Of a stretch of 61,790 bases of DNA, positions 43,345 to 51,745 are shown piece after piece (the stretch's first letter is position 1; every line of letters begins with the position of its first letter). The notes beneath the pieces are model-generated. The model saw only the letters and a list, made by a program, of their open reading frames with translations, searched no databases and was not told the origin of the DNA. The position numbers and the translations under genes are program-made. The stretch comes from Clostridia bacterium. Its GTDB lineage: Bacteria > Bacillota > Clostridia > Oscillospirales > CAG-272. The stretch covers positions 1-61,790 of the forward strand of contig JAGBIF010000004.1 of assembly GCA_017935065.1 (NCBI GenBank), written 5' to 3'.

Positions 43345-45477
43345 ATGAAGCTTATAATTGCCGAAAAGCCGAGCCTTGCCCGAAATATCGTCGCGGGAAT
43401 ATCCGAGAAGATGACAAGGCGTGACGGCTACTTCATAGGCAAGGACTATATCGTTTCCTGGGCATTCGGTCACCTCTTCTCGCTCGTTGACGTTGAGACC
43501 TACTCTCCGCCTGCCGATAAGGGCAGCGGCTGGACGCTTGAAAATCTTCCCTGCTTCCCGAAGGAGTTTAAGTTTGAGCTTCGCCGAGGCAATGACAAAA
43601 AGAGTGCCGACAGCGGAATACTTAAGCAGTTTGAAATCCTTCGGACACTTATGAACCGCGACGACGTTGACACTATCGTAAACGCGGGAGATGCCGACCG
43701 CGAGGGTGAGATAATAGTCAGGCTATGCATCGACCACGCGCTTGATAAGAGTAAGCCAAAGAAGTGCGCGCGCCTGTGGCTTCCCGACCAGACACCCGAG
43801 ACGGTGGCAAAGGCACTCTCTGAGATGAAGGACGAGAGCGAGTACGATAACCTCGCCAACGAGGGGCTTGCGCGTACCTTCATAGATTGGCTCTACGGCG
43901 TTAACCTCACGCGCTACGCAACTATTCGTTCAGGCAAGCTGCTTCGTGTCGGAAGGGTTATAGTACCTATCGTGCGCGCTATCTATGACCGCGATATGGA
44001 AATACGCAACTTCACCCCCGAAAAATACTTTGTTATTGCATCGGGTGCCAAGACACACGGCGAGAAAATCGAGCTTGTAAGCAAACAAAGATTTACAAAA
44101 GGCGAAAAAGATAAGGCAGAGGAGCTTGCAAAGCTCTACAACGAAACGGGCGCTACCGTCAGCCATGTAAGCAGTAAAAAGGACACTATATACCCTGGTA
44201 AGCTATACTCGCTCTCAACCCTTCAGAACGTGCTTGGCAAGAAGTACAAGATGAGCATGCAGGAGAGCCTTAATATCATACAGAAGCTTTACGAGGAGGG
44301 CTATCTTACCTACCCGAGAACCAACTCGGAGTACCTCGCTACTGCCGAGCGTGACAAGATAAAGCAGATACTCGCCATAGTAGGAAAGCTCGGCTACCCC
44401 GTAAAATTCAAGGACACAAAATCAATCTTCGATGACTCAAAGATAGAATCTCACTCAGCGCTTACGCCGACCTACAAGATACCCAAGCAGGAGAGCCTTT
44501 CCGAAAAGGAAAAGCAGGTCTACTCAACCGTAATGCGCCGCTTTGTCGCGGTTTTTTGTGCGCAGGACTGTCTTGCCGAGAAGAGCGAGCTTCGCATCAA
44601 GGTGGGCGAGCTTGAGGAATTCACCCTTAAGGGTACGGTAATCCTTCAGCCTGGCTGGACACGCTTTGACGATTACACCTCAAAGGACAAGGTCCTTCCC
44701 AAGCTTGAGGTAGGCGAGAGCGTAAATGTAGCCTTTGCCCCGCAGGAAAAGGAGACCACCCCGCCGAAGCATTACACCATAGAGACACTTAATAAATATC
44801 TCAAAAACCCCTTTAAGGACGATAAGGCTAAGGCAAAGGAGCTTGCCGAAAACGGTGAGGTTGACGATGCCGATGAGTACCGCGCAATCTTTGAGGGACT
44901 TGAGCTTGGCACCGAGGCGACGCGCACGGGTATTATAGATAATGCGAAAAACAGCGGATATATCGCCCTGAAAAAGGATGTTTACTCTATACTTGAGGGC
45001 GGAGAATATCTGATACAATCTCTCGGGCGCCTGTCTATTACGATGGATAAATACAAGACGAGCGAGCTTGGTAAGGCGCTTAAGAGCGTCTATCGCGGAG
45101 AGATGGCTATATCCGAGGCGGTCGCGCTTTGCGAAAGGGAAATTTCCGAAATCTTCGTGCGCGGAGGACACGCGCCCCTGCCAAAGGGTGAGACGCTTGA
45201 CACGGGAAAGCTCGGTGAGATACTCGGCAAATGCCCCGTATGCGGAAAAAACGTCATCCGCGGTAAGGTGAGCTACGGCTGTATGGGCTACAAGGGGGGC
45301 TGTACCTTCAAGATAGGGCTTACCATCTGTAAAAAGACAATACCCAAGCTTGAGGTAATGCGCCTTCTTGCGACAGGCACCACCGCCAAAATGCGAGGCT
45401 TCATATCCAAAAGCGGTAAAAGCTTCGATGCCCGCCTCATAATAAAAGACGGCGCCGCGGTGTTTGAATTTAATTAA
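43345..45477 (+). CDS. topB: DNA topoisomerase III (type IA)
   Basis: Type IA topoisomerase, 710 residues. TOPRIM domain at the start (MKLIIAEKPSLARNI, then NAGDADREGEIIVRL). The catalytic tyrosine is about residue 323 in YLTYPRTNSEYL. The C-terminus has a cysteine cluster, CPVCGKNVIRGKVSYGC, and a TopB-like tail. The TopB type, rather than TopA, is favoured by length and the FGHLFSLVD segment. Topoisomerase III decatenates DNA and resolves recombination intermediates. Single gene with no terminator other than the repeat array that follows. Confidence 0.94.
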   Translation: MKLIIAEKPSLARNIVAGISEKMTRRDGYFIGKDYIVSWAFGHLFSLVDVETYSPPADKGSGWTLENLPCFPKEFKFELRRGNDKKSADSGILKQFEILRTLMNRDDVDTIVNAGDADREGEIIVRLCIDHALDKSKPKKCARLWLPDQTPETVAKALSEMKDESEYDNLANEGLARTFIDWLYGVNLTRYATIRSGKLLRVGRVIVPIVRAIYDRDMEIRNFTPEKYFVIASGAKTHGEKIELVSKQRFTKGEKDKAEELAKLYNETGATVSHVSSKKDTIYPGKLYSLSTLQNVLGKKYKMSMQESLNIIQKLYEEGYLTYPRTNSEYLATAERDKIKQILAIVGKLGYPVKFKDTKSIFDDSKIESHSALTPTYKIPKQESLSEKEKQVYSTVMRRFVAVFCAQDCLAEKSELRIKVGELEEFTLKGTVILQPGWTRFDDYTSKDKVLPKLEVGESVNVAFAPQEKETTPPKHYTIETLNKYLKNPFKDDKAKAKELAENGEVDDADEYRAIFEGLELGTEATRTGIIDNAKNSGYIALKKDVYSILEGGEYLIQSLGRLSITMDKYKTSELGKALKSVYRGEMAISEAVALCEREISEIFVRGGHAPLPKGETLDTGKLGEILGKCPVCGKNVIRGKVSYGCMGYKGGCTFKIGLTICKKTIPKLEVMRLLATGTTAKMRGFISKSGKSFDARLIIKDGAAVFEFN

Positions 45478-45606
45478 GCCTTCGCAAGTGAAGGCTTAAT
45501 TGAAATGAAATCCGACCTTGTCGGATGAAATCCACTTCGTGGATGAAGAGGCAAAGCAAAGCTTTGCTACTGAAATCCGACTTTGTCGGGTTGATGAATT
45601 GACGGC
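45478..45606. repeat. Mini-hairpin array with TGAAAT spacers
   Basis: Hairpins CCGAC-ctt-GTCGG, CCAC-ttc-GTGG, GCAAA-gc-TTTGC and CCGAC-ttt-GTCGG are separated by ATGAAAT or TGAAAT. An initial CCTTC-GCAAGT-GAAGG hairpin follows the topB stop directly and may act as its transcript end. Confidence 0.8.
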
Positions 45607-45693
45607 AGAGGTGTCACAAATTTTCCTCTCCTTCATAATATGTTAATAAGCGGGACAAAAACCGCAAAATGACATCTCCCGGGAGGAACTATT

Positions 45694-45789
45694 ATGAATA
45701 ACAACTGCCTTTGCCATCTCTTTGACGATAACTGCACCTGGATCATCCTCGTCGCTCTCGCTATCGTGCTTTGCTGCTGCTGCAACTGA
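45694..45789 (+). CDS. 31-residue Cys-rich membrane peptide
   Basis: Small gene with a strong ribosome site (GGGAGGAAC, 5 nt before the ATG) and its own terminator. The product starts MNNNCLCHLFDDNCTW. It continues with one hydrophobic helix (IILVALAIVL) and ends in CCCCN, with seven cysteines in 31 residues. Similar Cys-rich one-helix peptides are common in Clostridia. Their role is not established; envelope, metal or spore-coat association are possibilities. Confidence 0.75.
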   Translation: MNNNCLCHLFDDNCTWIILVALAIVLCCCCN

Positions 45790-45822
45790 TGGCTGAAGAT
45801 ATTTAAGTGCAATAGCTTAATT

Positions 45823-45861
45823 AAAAAAGAGGTTGCCCTGAATTTCGGGGCAACCTTTTTT
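45823..45861 (+). terminator. Terminator of the Cys-rich peptide gene
   Basis: Stem GGTTGCCC / GGGCAACC flanked by six A and six T. Confidence 0.9.
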
Positions 45862-45919
45862 CATATTCCGAAAATCCCTCGCATAGACTTTAATAAAAAA
45901 TAAAACGGGGGAATTTAAT

Positions 45920-46390
45920 ATGTTCGTCTATACTGTACGCTCGTCGAGCGTAAAATTTTTCGCGGTGTTGCTTCTGTGTCTTGTTCTTGTAATAACTCTT
46001 ATGCTCTCGGGAGGCGTTGTATCGGCATCGGCAGAGCCGACGGGGCAGGTGCGCTTTACGGGAATAAAGACAAAAGAGGACAGAATAGCCTTTATAGCCT
46101 CGGCAGGTGCTACGGTTGACGCCGAGAGCGAGGAGGTTGCCGAGCTCGTTATGCCCGAGAGCTTTGATACTGTGCTTCGAGGCTACAATGAAATACAGAA
46201 AAGCCAGGGGCTTGACATTACGAAATACGCAAGAAAGCGCGTAACACGCTACACCTACCGCCTTGCCGAATACGAGGGCGAACAGAACAGCGAGGTCTAT
46301 GTCAACATATTCGTCTACCGAAGCAGAATTATAGCCTGCGATGTGTCAAGCCGAGACGAGGGCGGATTTGTTAGAGCGCTTGTAAGGTAA
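45920..46390 (+). CDS. Secreted or anchored DUF4830 protein
   Basis: Protein of 156 residues with an N-terminal hydrophobic segment (about 12-38) ending VVSASAEP, a likely signal peptide. The mature part fits DUF4830: VMPESFDTVLRGYNEIQKSQGLD, a YARKRVTRYTY strand, and YVNIFVYRSRIIACDVSS. The family is restricted mainly to Clostridia and has no known function. GGGGGAA about 8 nt upstream supports the start. It stands alone between repeat-rich gaps. Confidence 0.82.
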   Translation: MFVYTVRSSSVKFFAVLLLCLVLVITLMLSGGVVSASAEPTGQVRFTGIKTKEDRIAFIASAGATVDAESEEVAELVMPESFDTVLRGYNEIQKSQGLDITKYARKRVTRYTYRLAEYEGEQNSEVYVNIFVYRSRIIACDVSSRDEGGFVRALVR

Positions 46391-46392
46391 GA

Positions 46393-46495
46393 GGCGATGC
46401 GGGGCATCGCAGTGAAATGAATTCGCAAGCGCGAATTCGTGAAATGCACTTCGTGCTTGAAATGCTCGGGCTATGCCGAGCTTGAAATGCCTGCT
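46393..46495. repeat. Mini-hairpin array with TGAAAT spacers
   Basis: Hairpins GATGC-gg-GCATC, GAATTCGC-aagc-GCGAATTC, GCAC-ttc-GTGC and GCTCGG-gctatg-CCGAGC are separated by GTGAAAT or TTGAAAT. Same spacer type as the array at 45478-45606. Confidence 0.8.
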
Positions 46496-46499
46496 GGCG

Positions 46500-46680
46500 T
46501 GAGGGGTTTATACCGTAGGGCGGGGGGAAATGTCATCCTGAGCCAACAAGCAATCGCTTGTTGCCCTGAGCGAAGCCGAAGGGGGTGTCGAACCCGTAGG
46601 GCGACGCTAAGCGTCGGGATCTCTCCCGCCGTGTACGCCACGCACATTGTACGCTTTTGCGCCCACCCCATTCTATCTTA
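46500..46680. repeat. REP-like intergenic repeat
   Basis: Contains CCGTAGGGCG twice, TGTCATCCTGAGC with GAGCGAAGCCGAAGG, GACGC-taa-GCGTC, and GCCGTGTACG near the end. The CCGTAGGGCG and GCCGTGTACG strings recur in the 58-nt repeat at the right end of the window. The remainder up to 46855 shows nothing but the leader of the ABC gene. Confidence 0.6.
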
Positions 46681-46855
46681 ATCCGCGGAAGCGGTATATC
46701 ATCAAGGCTCTGCCTTGCATATCATCGCAAGCGCGGTGCGCTTGCTGTTTGTAAATCTTTTGTTACTTTATTTGTTTTTGTTGACTTTGGGATGAAAAAC
46801 TGCTATTATATGGGTGAAGCGGTGCTTATCTCAAGGTAAACAAAGGAGAGAGAAA

Positions 46856-47701
46856 ATGCAGGATATTAATGAAGCTGTAAACGAGACATTAAATGAAGCT
46901 GCGCCCGACGATGTAAATGCCGATACTCTAAGAGGTGAGCCCTCGCCTGCCGAGGGGACTGACGAGAGTTCGCAAGAGGGGACACCCGCGAGCGCGGAGG
47001 GGGGCGAGACCATACTTCACGTCAGCGGTCTTACCAAATCCTACGGTGAGCTTCGCGCTCTTGACGGAGTATCCTTTGATATTCCGAGCGGTAGGATAAT
47101 AGGACTTTTAGGACCGAACGGCTCGGGTAAATCTACCTTTATAAAAATAGTCGCGGGACTTCTCACATCTGATGCGGGTGAGGTGAATGTGCTTGGCAAT
47201 CCCATAGGTGTCGCGACCAAGGCGCTCGTTGCCTACCTTCCCGAGCGAAACAGTATTCCGCTTCACTTCACGGTGGGCGAGGCGGTTGACTTCTATCAGG
47301 ATTTCTTCCCCGACTTTGACAGAGAGCTTGCGCTGAATATGCTCTCATCCCTGCGGGTTGACCCGAGGCTTCGTATAAAGACGCTCTCAAAGGGCACGAA
47401 GGAAAAGGTACAGCTCGTTATGGTAATGGCAAGGCGTGCCGCGCTCTACCTTCTTGACGAGCCGATAAGCGGTGTTGACCCCGCCGCGCGTGACTTCATT
47501 ATAAGCACCATTCTCAAAAGCCATTCGTCGAAATCCTCGGTTATCATAAGCACTCACCTCATCACCGACATTGAGACCGTAATGGACGGCTTCATCCTTC
47601 TTAAGGACGGCAGGGTGAGGGGCATCGGCACACCCGAGGGCCTTATGCGCTCCCGCGGACAGACAGTGGATGAGTACTTCAGGGAGGTGTTCAGATGTTA
47701 A
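46856..47701 (+). CDS. ABC transporter ATP-binding protein
   Basis: Protein of 281 residues from the ATG at 46856 (AAAGGAG about 9 nt upstream); the longer GTG start is rejected. An acidic, Ser/Glu-rich N-terminal extension of about 50 residues precedes the ATPase. Walker A is LGPNGSGKSTFI, signature region TLSKGTKEKVQLVMVMAR, Walker B LYLLDEPISGVDP, and switch His in IISTHL. It resembles the YtrB/BcrA-type exporters. It overlaps the permease gene by 7 nt. The N-terminal acidic extension is unusual. Confidence 0.9.
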   Translation: MQDINEAVNETLNEAAPDDVNADTLRGEPSPAEGTDESSQEGTPASAEGGETILHVSGLTKSYGELRALDGVSFDIPSGRIIGLLGPNGSGKSTFIKIVAGLLTSDAGEVNVLGNPIGVATKALVAYLPERNSIPLHFTVGEAVDFYQDFFPDFDRELALNMLSSLRVDPRLRIKTLSKGTKEKVQLVMVMARRAALYLLDEPISGVDPAARDFIISTILKSHSSKSSVIISTHLITDIETVMDGFILLKDGRVRGIGTPEGLMRSRGQTVDEYFREVFRC

Positions 47702-48501
47702 GAAAGCTTTTGAAATACGATCTGCGTGAGCTTCTTCGCCAGACACTGCCTCTTATAATCAGTATGGGGGCTGTGAGCGTCGTATGCTGTGCGCTTCTTT
47801 ACTTCACTATGAGCTTCGGTGAGGCGGAGAACTTCTTCGGTGCGCTCGCCACCACGATAGGCTTCTTTGCCATAGGCATCATCGCTATTGCGGTGATGGG
47901 TGTTATCATAGAATTTATCGCGGTGATAAGGTACTTCAAATCGCTCTTCACCGATGAGGGATACCTTAATATGGTTATCCCCGTAAAGACCTCAACGCTT
48001 CTTTTCGCAAAGACACTCGCGGTTGTAATTTTCGCCATAGTAGGTGGACTTGCTCTCGTGGTTTCGCTCTTTATCAGCGTCGGTTTGCCAACAATTCTTT
48101 ACGATATTACCTATCTTGACGATATAAAAGAGGTGCTGTCACTCTTTATCCAAATGACAGACGGCATTGAAATAAGCTCGGTGCTTACCGTTATTACTAT
48201 ACTCGTTGAGTTTCTCTATTCCACAGTAGCGCTTCTCTCGGCAATCACCGTCGGCTCGGTTCTGCTGAGACGGCATAAGCTTCTCGGCACCGTAATCTTC
48301 GTCTTTGCCTTCAGCCTTATCAAAAGCGTTCTCGAGGCGCTCATCTCGGGCGGTATCTTCCTCGTCCTTTCCGATAGCGTCGATTACTCGGTCCACTACG
48401 CAATAGAAACCGTAGTAACCACCCTGATATCCCTGGCCTTCGGCACCGCCCTCTACCTCATAAACCTGCGCACCCTCGAGCGAAAATTTAATATTGAATA
48501 A
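47695..48501 (+). CDS. ABC-2-type permease
   Basis: Protein of 268 residues with six membrane helices, beginning MLRKLLKYDLRELLRQTLPLI, as usual for small exporter permeases. It is the partner of the ATPase encoded upstream. The substrate is unknown; neither a GntR nor a two-component regulator lies nearby, so regulation cannot be read from context. Confidence 0.85.
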   Translation: MLRKLLKYDLRELLRQTLPLIISMGAVSVVCCALLYFTMSFGEAENFFGALATTIGFFAIGIIAIAVMGVIIEFIAVIRYFKSLFTDEGYLNMVIPVKTSTLLFAKTLAVVIFAIVGGLALVVSLFISVGLPTILYDITYLDDIKEVLSLFIQMTDGIEISSVLTVITILVEFLYSTVALLSAITVGSVLLRRHKLLGTVIFVFAFSLIKSVLEALISGGIFLVLSDSVDYSVHYAIETVVTTLISLAFGTALYLINLRTLERKFNIE

Positions 48502-48507
48502 GATTTA

Positions 48508-48542
48508 GGGTGTGAGCCGTATGGCTCACACCCTGGGTTTTT
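48508..48542. terminator. Terminator between convergent ABC permease and LRR genes
   Basis: Perfect 11-bp stem GGGTGTGAGCC / GGCTCACACCC with a 4-nt loop, then TGGGTTTTTA on the plus strand. Confidence 0.8.
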
Positions 48543-49578
48543 ATTCTGGATTGTATTCATAGGTTGCACTTTTTGATGTGCTTGATGTTTTTGCTTTTTT
48601 AAAATTTCGAGCGTTCGCCTCGATATTATCCAGATTTAGTTTTATTTCTTTTCTTTCTCCATATTTGTTGACTTCCACGAAAATCCATCCGTTGGGATTT
48701 TGAACCGTAACCTTTTCAAGATTTTCACACGATAGGAAGGTTGAATAACCGAATTCCGTTACACAACTTTTTATTGTAAATTCCGATAGGCTTGTACAAT
48801 AAGAAAACGCATAATTTCCTATTGTCCATAGGTTATTTCCATATTCCACTTTTACTAGGTTTTTGCATCCGTAAAAACAACTTTCACCTATTGATCTTAA
48901 CCTTTCAGGTAATGATATTTGACTTATTGACGTACCTTGAAATGCCTCTGAACACAGTTGCTCTAATTTGGAGTTGGGCTTAAAATTAACTGTGCGTAGC
49001 TTCTCGCAATAAAAAAAGGCTTGGTCTTCTATCATCCTTACAGATGATGGTATGGTTATTGATGTAAGATTTTTACAACCACGAAAGGTCCCCGCTCCGA
49101 TATATTCCAATCCTTCATTTAATGTAACGCTCTTTAATTTTTCGCAATATAAAAAAGCACCTTTGGCAATATCGTCAAAAACATTATTACTTCCGTCAAG
49201 TTCCGATACACTACTTGGAATAACAATGCTTTCTAGATTTGTATGAGCAAATGCTTCGTGACCTATAATTTTTACGGAATTAGGGATTGTTACGCTTTCT
49301 AATGATGTTCCACAAAAGGCACGGTTTCCAATTCTTGTAACAGTATCTGGAATTGTAACACTTTTTAATGTGTGGCAACCGTAAAACTCTTCATTAGCTA
49401 TTTCAGTTATCCCCTTTGGTATTTCAAAATGCGTGAGTTCTTTTTCTTTAACATATTCTCCAGGGGCGTTTTTTCTTTTCAAACTATCGCTTATTACTGA
49501 TGTTATCACTGTTATAAATATAATAGTTGCGATAATTACAATAATCATTATAATGTGTTTTTTAGATAACTTCTGCAT
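48541..49578 (-). CDS. Membrane-anchored BspA-like leucine-rich repeat protein
   Basis: Protein of 345 residues from the ATG at 49578 (GAGG about 10 nt upstream). One N-terminal membrane helix (about 8-32) is followed by some ten repeats of the LRR_5 type. The pattern is x-[AS]-F-x-x-C-x-x-L-x-x-[VI]-x-[IL]-P-x-S-[VL], for example TSLESVTIPNSV. Such proteins face outward and bind proteins or host factors. The gene is AT-rich compared with the housekeeping genes around it, which suggests acquisition. It follows the Cys-rich miniprotein gene by about 120 nt. Confidence 0.85.
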   Translation of the reverse strand: MQKLSKKHIIMIIVIIATIIFITVITSVISDSLKRKNAPGEYVKEKELTHFEIPKGITEIANEEFYGCHTLKSVTIPDTVTRIGNRAFCGTSLESVTIPNSVKIIGHEAFAHTNLESIVIPSSVSELDGSNNVFDDIAKGAFLYCEKLKSVTLNEGLEYIGAGTFRGCKNLTSITIPSSVRMIEDQAFFYCEKLRTVNFKPNSKLEQLCSEAFQGTSISQISLPERLRSIGESCFYGCKNLVKVEYGNNLWTIGNYAFSYCTSLSEFTIKSCVTEFGYSTFLSCENLEKVTVQNPNGWIFVEVNKYGERKEIKLNLDNIEANARNFKKAKTSSTSKSATYEYNPE

Positions 49579-49697
49579 AATCAATAACCTCATTAAGTTT
49601 ATATTTTAATGTGAAAATGTGTGTTGAAAGTGACAAATTTCGTTTTGTGAGATTGTTTTCAACAACTTGACTTTGGATTGCGTTAATAGTATGGTTT

Positions 49698-49892
49698 TTA
49701 TTCTTTATAATAATCACATCTTGTAGCACTGGTACACCTGAGACAATATTTCGGGCATTTTTCACAACCACATGTTCGTTGTGCCCCTATGCCTTTTGAA
49801 AACACACAATGCGCTGGATGTCGTCTTTTGCCATCCGATTTTAGTGTTACGAGATGAGCTGACACGCCTTGCATTTTAGCCAATTTTGACAT
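49698..49892 (-). CDS. Cys-rich putative zinc-binding miniprotein
   Basis: Protein of 64 residues from the ATG at 49892 (AGAGGAA about 9 nt upstream). The second half holds seven cysteines and a histidine in HPAHC, CGCEKCPKYCLRC and RCDYY, suggesting one or two metal sites. No family was recognised. It lies 35 nt after the zinc-ribbon membrane protein gene in the same direction, so it may belong to the SPFH operon. Confidence 0.6.
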   Translation of the reverse strand: MSKLAKMQGVSAHLVTLKSDGKRRHPAHCVFSKGIGAQRTCGCEKCPKYCLRCTSATRCDYYKE

Positions 49893-49927
49893 AAGTAAAT
49901 TCCTCTCAAATTTAATTAACTGTCTAA

Positions 49928-51058
49928 TCAAGAGTTTTCCTCATACTTCAATTTTGCTTGCTCATATTCTGCTTTTGCTTTTTCATATTGTATTTTAGCA
50001 ACTTCGCAGACTTCGCTATTATAATTACGGTTTGTTAATAAACTACTAAATCCTTTTCCTGTTGTATAAATTCCGACTACAACAAGAGGAAACCAAAGAA
50101 AACAACACAAAAGATCTTCTGTAGTAAATGCTATCGATGTAATAATTCCAGCTATTACATCAATGAAAATACCTATTAAGATGACTACAATAGCTAAATC
50201 TTTTTCTTTTTTTCCATTTTGGAAAACATAGTAGCTGTTCATTTTAGCTGTGTAAGCTGTTTCCAGTGCCTTCAGTTCCTCTTTTTCTTTCAATAATTGT
50301 AGGTTAATATCAAAATCTGTTTTGTATTTTAAATTGTTCTCATACAGCCAATTATGTACGGTATCTCTCAAACGTTTGTGAGGGCCATCGGTTTCTTTCT
50401 CTGACAGAATGAAATAGTTATCAGCTTCGCGAGCATTGAGTTGTTCCGAGGCAAGCGAAAAGGCAATGTTCTTTTCGTTATAGATGCTCGTTTGGGTTGC
50501 GATATTGACAAGGCTTTCTGCCCAAGAAAGGTGCAACATTAAAAATAGTTGGTGGGTTTCTTTAATCTTACTATCGTTAGTTTTATAAACGAAATCTGCC
50601 TTGCAAATCTCATTTATTTTCGCTGTGATATCCTTTATGGTTTCAATATTGCCCTCTACATAATTATCATCGATAATCGAGGTGGAATTGCAAAGCACCT
50701 CAAAGCCATGCTCTCTCTTGAAATAATCACTCTCAATAAGAAGCATTCTTGCCTTTGCGTAGGAGGAATAGAATATAGCTTCAATGTTAGTCGGTGCGTT
50801 CTGCTCGACCATATTGTAATACTTTTCGGCCTCCTCCCAGTCCATTTTTTGCATAGCGCGACGCGCATTCTGCAAATAGCGTTCAATGAAATCGGTATTG
50901 TCTACCTTGACAGTACCCTGTACCTCAACAGTGCCCTCAATCATCATTTTCTTTGCTTCCTCGACCGAGTATTTCATACCGCAGGTCTGGCAGACAAACA
51001 CGCCGTCTTGCTTAAGCAGGTCTGTGCTTCCGCACATTTCACAGGTTAGTTGTTTCAT
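49928..51058 (-). CDS. Zinc-ribbon membrane protein (YdjG-like position)
   Basis: Protein of 376 residues. An N-terminal TFIIB-type zinc ribbon (CEMCGSTDLLKQDGVFVCQTCG, about 6-26) is followed by a tetratricopeptide-like helical region (about 60-110, with DWEEAEKYYNMVEQNAPTN). A helical middle, two membrane helices (about 288-335) and a C-terminal charged helix (YEKAKAEYEQAKLKYEE) complete it. It lies 20 nt after the preceding membrane-protein gene. In B. subtilis the zinc-ribbon protein YdjG is encoded with YdjH and the SPFH protein YdjI; domain order and neighbours suggest an analogous complex. Confidence 0.72.
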   Translation of the reverse strand: MKQLTCEMCGSTDLLKQDGVFVCQTCGMKYSVEEAKKMMIEGTVEVQGTVKVDNTDFIERYLQNARRAMQKMDWEEAEKYYNMVEQNAPTNIEAIFYSSYAKARMLLIESDYFKREHGFEVLCNSTSIIDDNYVEGNIETIKDITAKINEICKADFVYKTNDSKIKETHQLFLMLHLSWAESLVNIATQTSIYNEKNIAFSLASEQLNAREADNYFILSEKETDGPHKRLRDTVHNWLYENNLKYKTDFDINLQLLKEKEELKALETAYTAKMNSYYVFQNGKKEKDLAIVVILIGIFIDVIAGIITSIAFTTEDLLCCFLWFPLVVVGIYTTGKGFSSLLTNRNYNSEVCEVAKIQYEKAKAEYEQAKLKYEENS

Positions 51059-51078
51059 CTTGAAGTCCTCGTCTCTTT

Positions 51079-51741
51079 TTATTTTAATATTTTACATTTT
51101 TTATTACGCTCGGTAAGCAGTAGGCTGATCTCTTTTATAAGAGGTCGCTTATCCTCTGCCACCTTCATTTCCTCGACCTTGCCGTTGATCCTTGCTTCCA
51201 GCTCGCATAGCATTTCGTCACTCATAGGATCGCTAAAGCGTACTTCCTCGGCAAGGCTTATAAGAGCGCCTTTTGTTTCCTTATCACACTCGCGCTCGGC
51301 AAGCATCTCAATATCGGTAATGAGAAGCTGAATAAATGCTACCTTCACCTTGACCTTTTTATCTATACGGCTTATCTCACCCGCGCCCGCCATAGCCAAT
51401 ACTGCACAAATGACAAAAAGCGCGAGTATGGCAGAAGAAGCGACTACCGCAGACCATACGGGAAGGGTGGGGAATATCATAAAGACAAGAAAGGCTACTG
51501 TCTGTACCAAAAGATAAATAGAGCCGATAAAGAGTGGCGGTGTGCCGAAGAGAAAGCTTTTTCTATCCCTTCCTTTAAGGAATAACCAAAGCGGGATTTG
51601 CGCGAGAAAGGCTACAACCGAAAAGGCGTAAGCGGTAAAAAATGCGACGGTTTTTTCACTGGGAATAGCAAATGCGCAAATGTTAAATAATATAAACAGA
51701 ATTCCAAGTGTAAGATAGGGTGTATATTTAATATTCTTCAT
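51079..51741 (-). CDS. Four-helix membrane protein of the SPFH module
   Basis: Protein of 220 residues from the ATG at 51741 (GAGG about 8 nt upstream); a longer frame reading into the upstream gene is rejected. Four hydrophobic helices (about 8-25, 35-52, 60-85 and 90-115) are followed by a soluble helical C-terminus (about 125-220). Not recognised as a named family. It begins 4 nt after the SPFH gene stop, so the two are surely co-transcribed; it may anchor the SPFH assembly. Confidence 0.68.
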   Translation of the reverse strand: MKNIKYTPYLTLGILFILFNICAFAIPSEKTVAFFTAYAFSVVAFLAQIPLWLFLKGRDRKSFLFGTPPLFIGSIYLLVQTVAFLVFMIFPTLPVWSAVVASSAILALFVICAVLAMAGAGEISRIDKKVKVKVAFIQLLITDIEMLAERECDKETKGALISLAEEVRFSDPMSDEMLCELEARINGKVEEMKVAEDKRPLIKEISLLLTERNKKCKILK

Positions 51742-51745
51742 TTTC

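Noticed and set aside
46480-46680. Possible insertion sequence remnant
   Set aside because: No transposase frame or terminal inverted repeats; the palindromic motifs fit a REP-like intergenic repeat.
49562-49771. 69-codon minus frame between the LRR and Cys-rich genes
   Set aside because: Overlaps both neighbours in another frame; the Cys-rich frame has the better ribosome site and composition.
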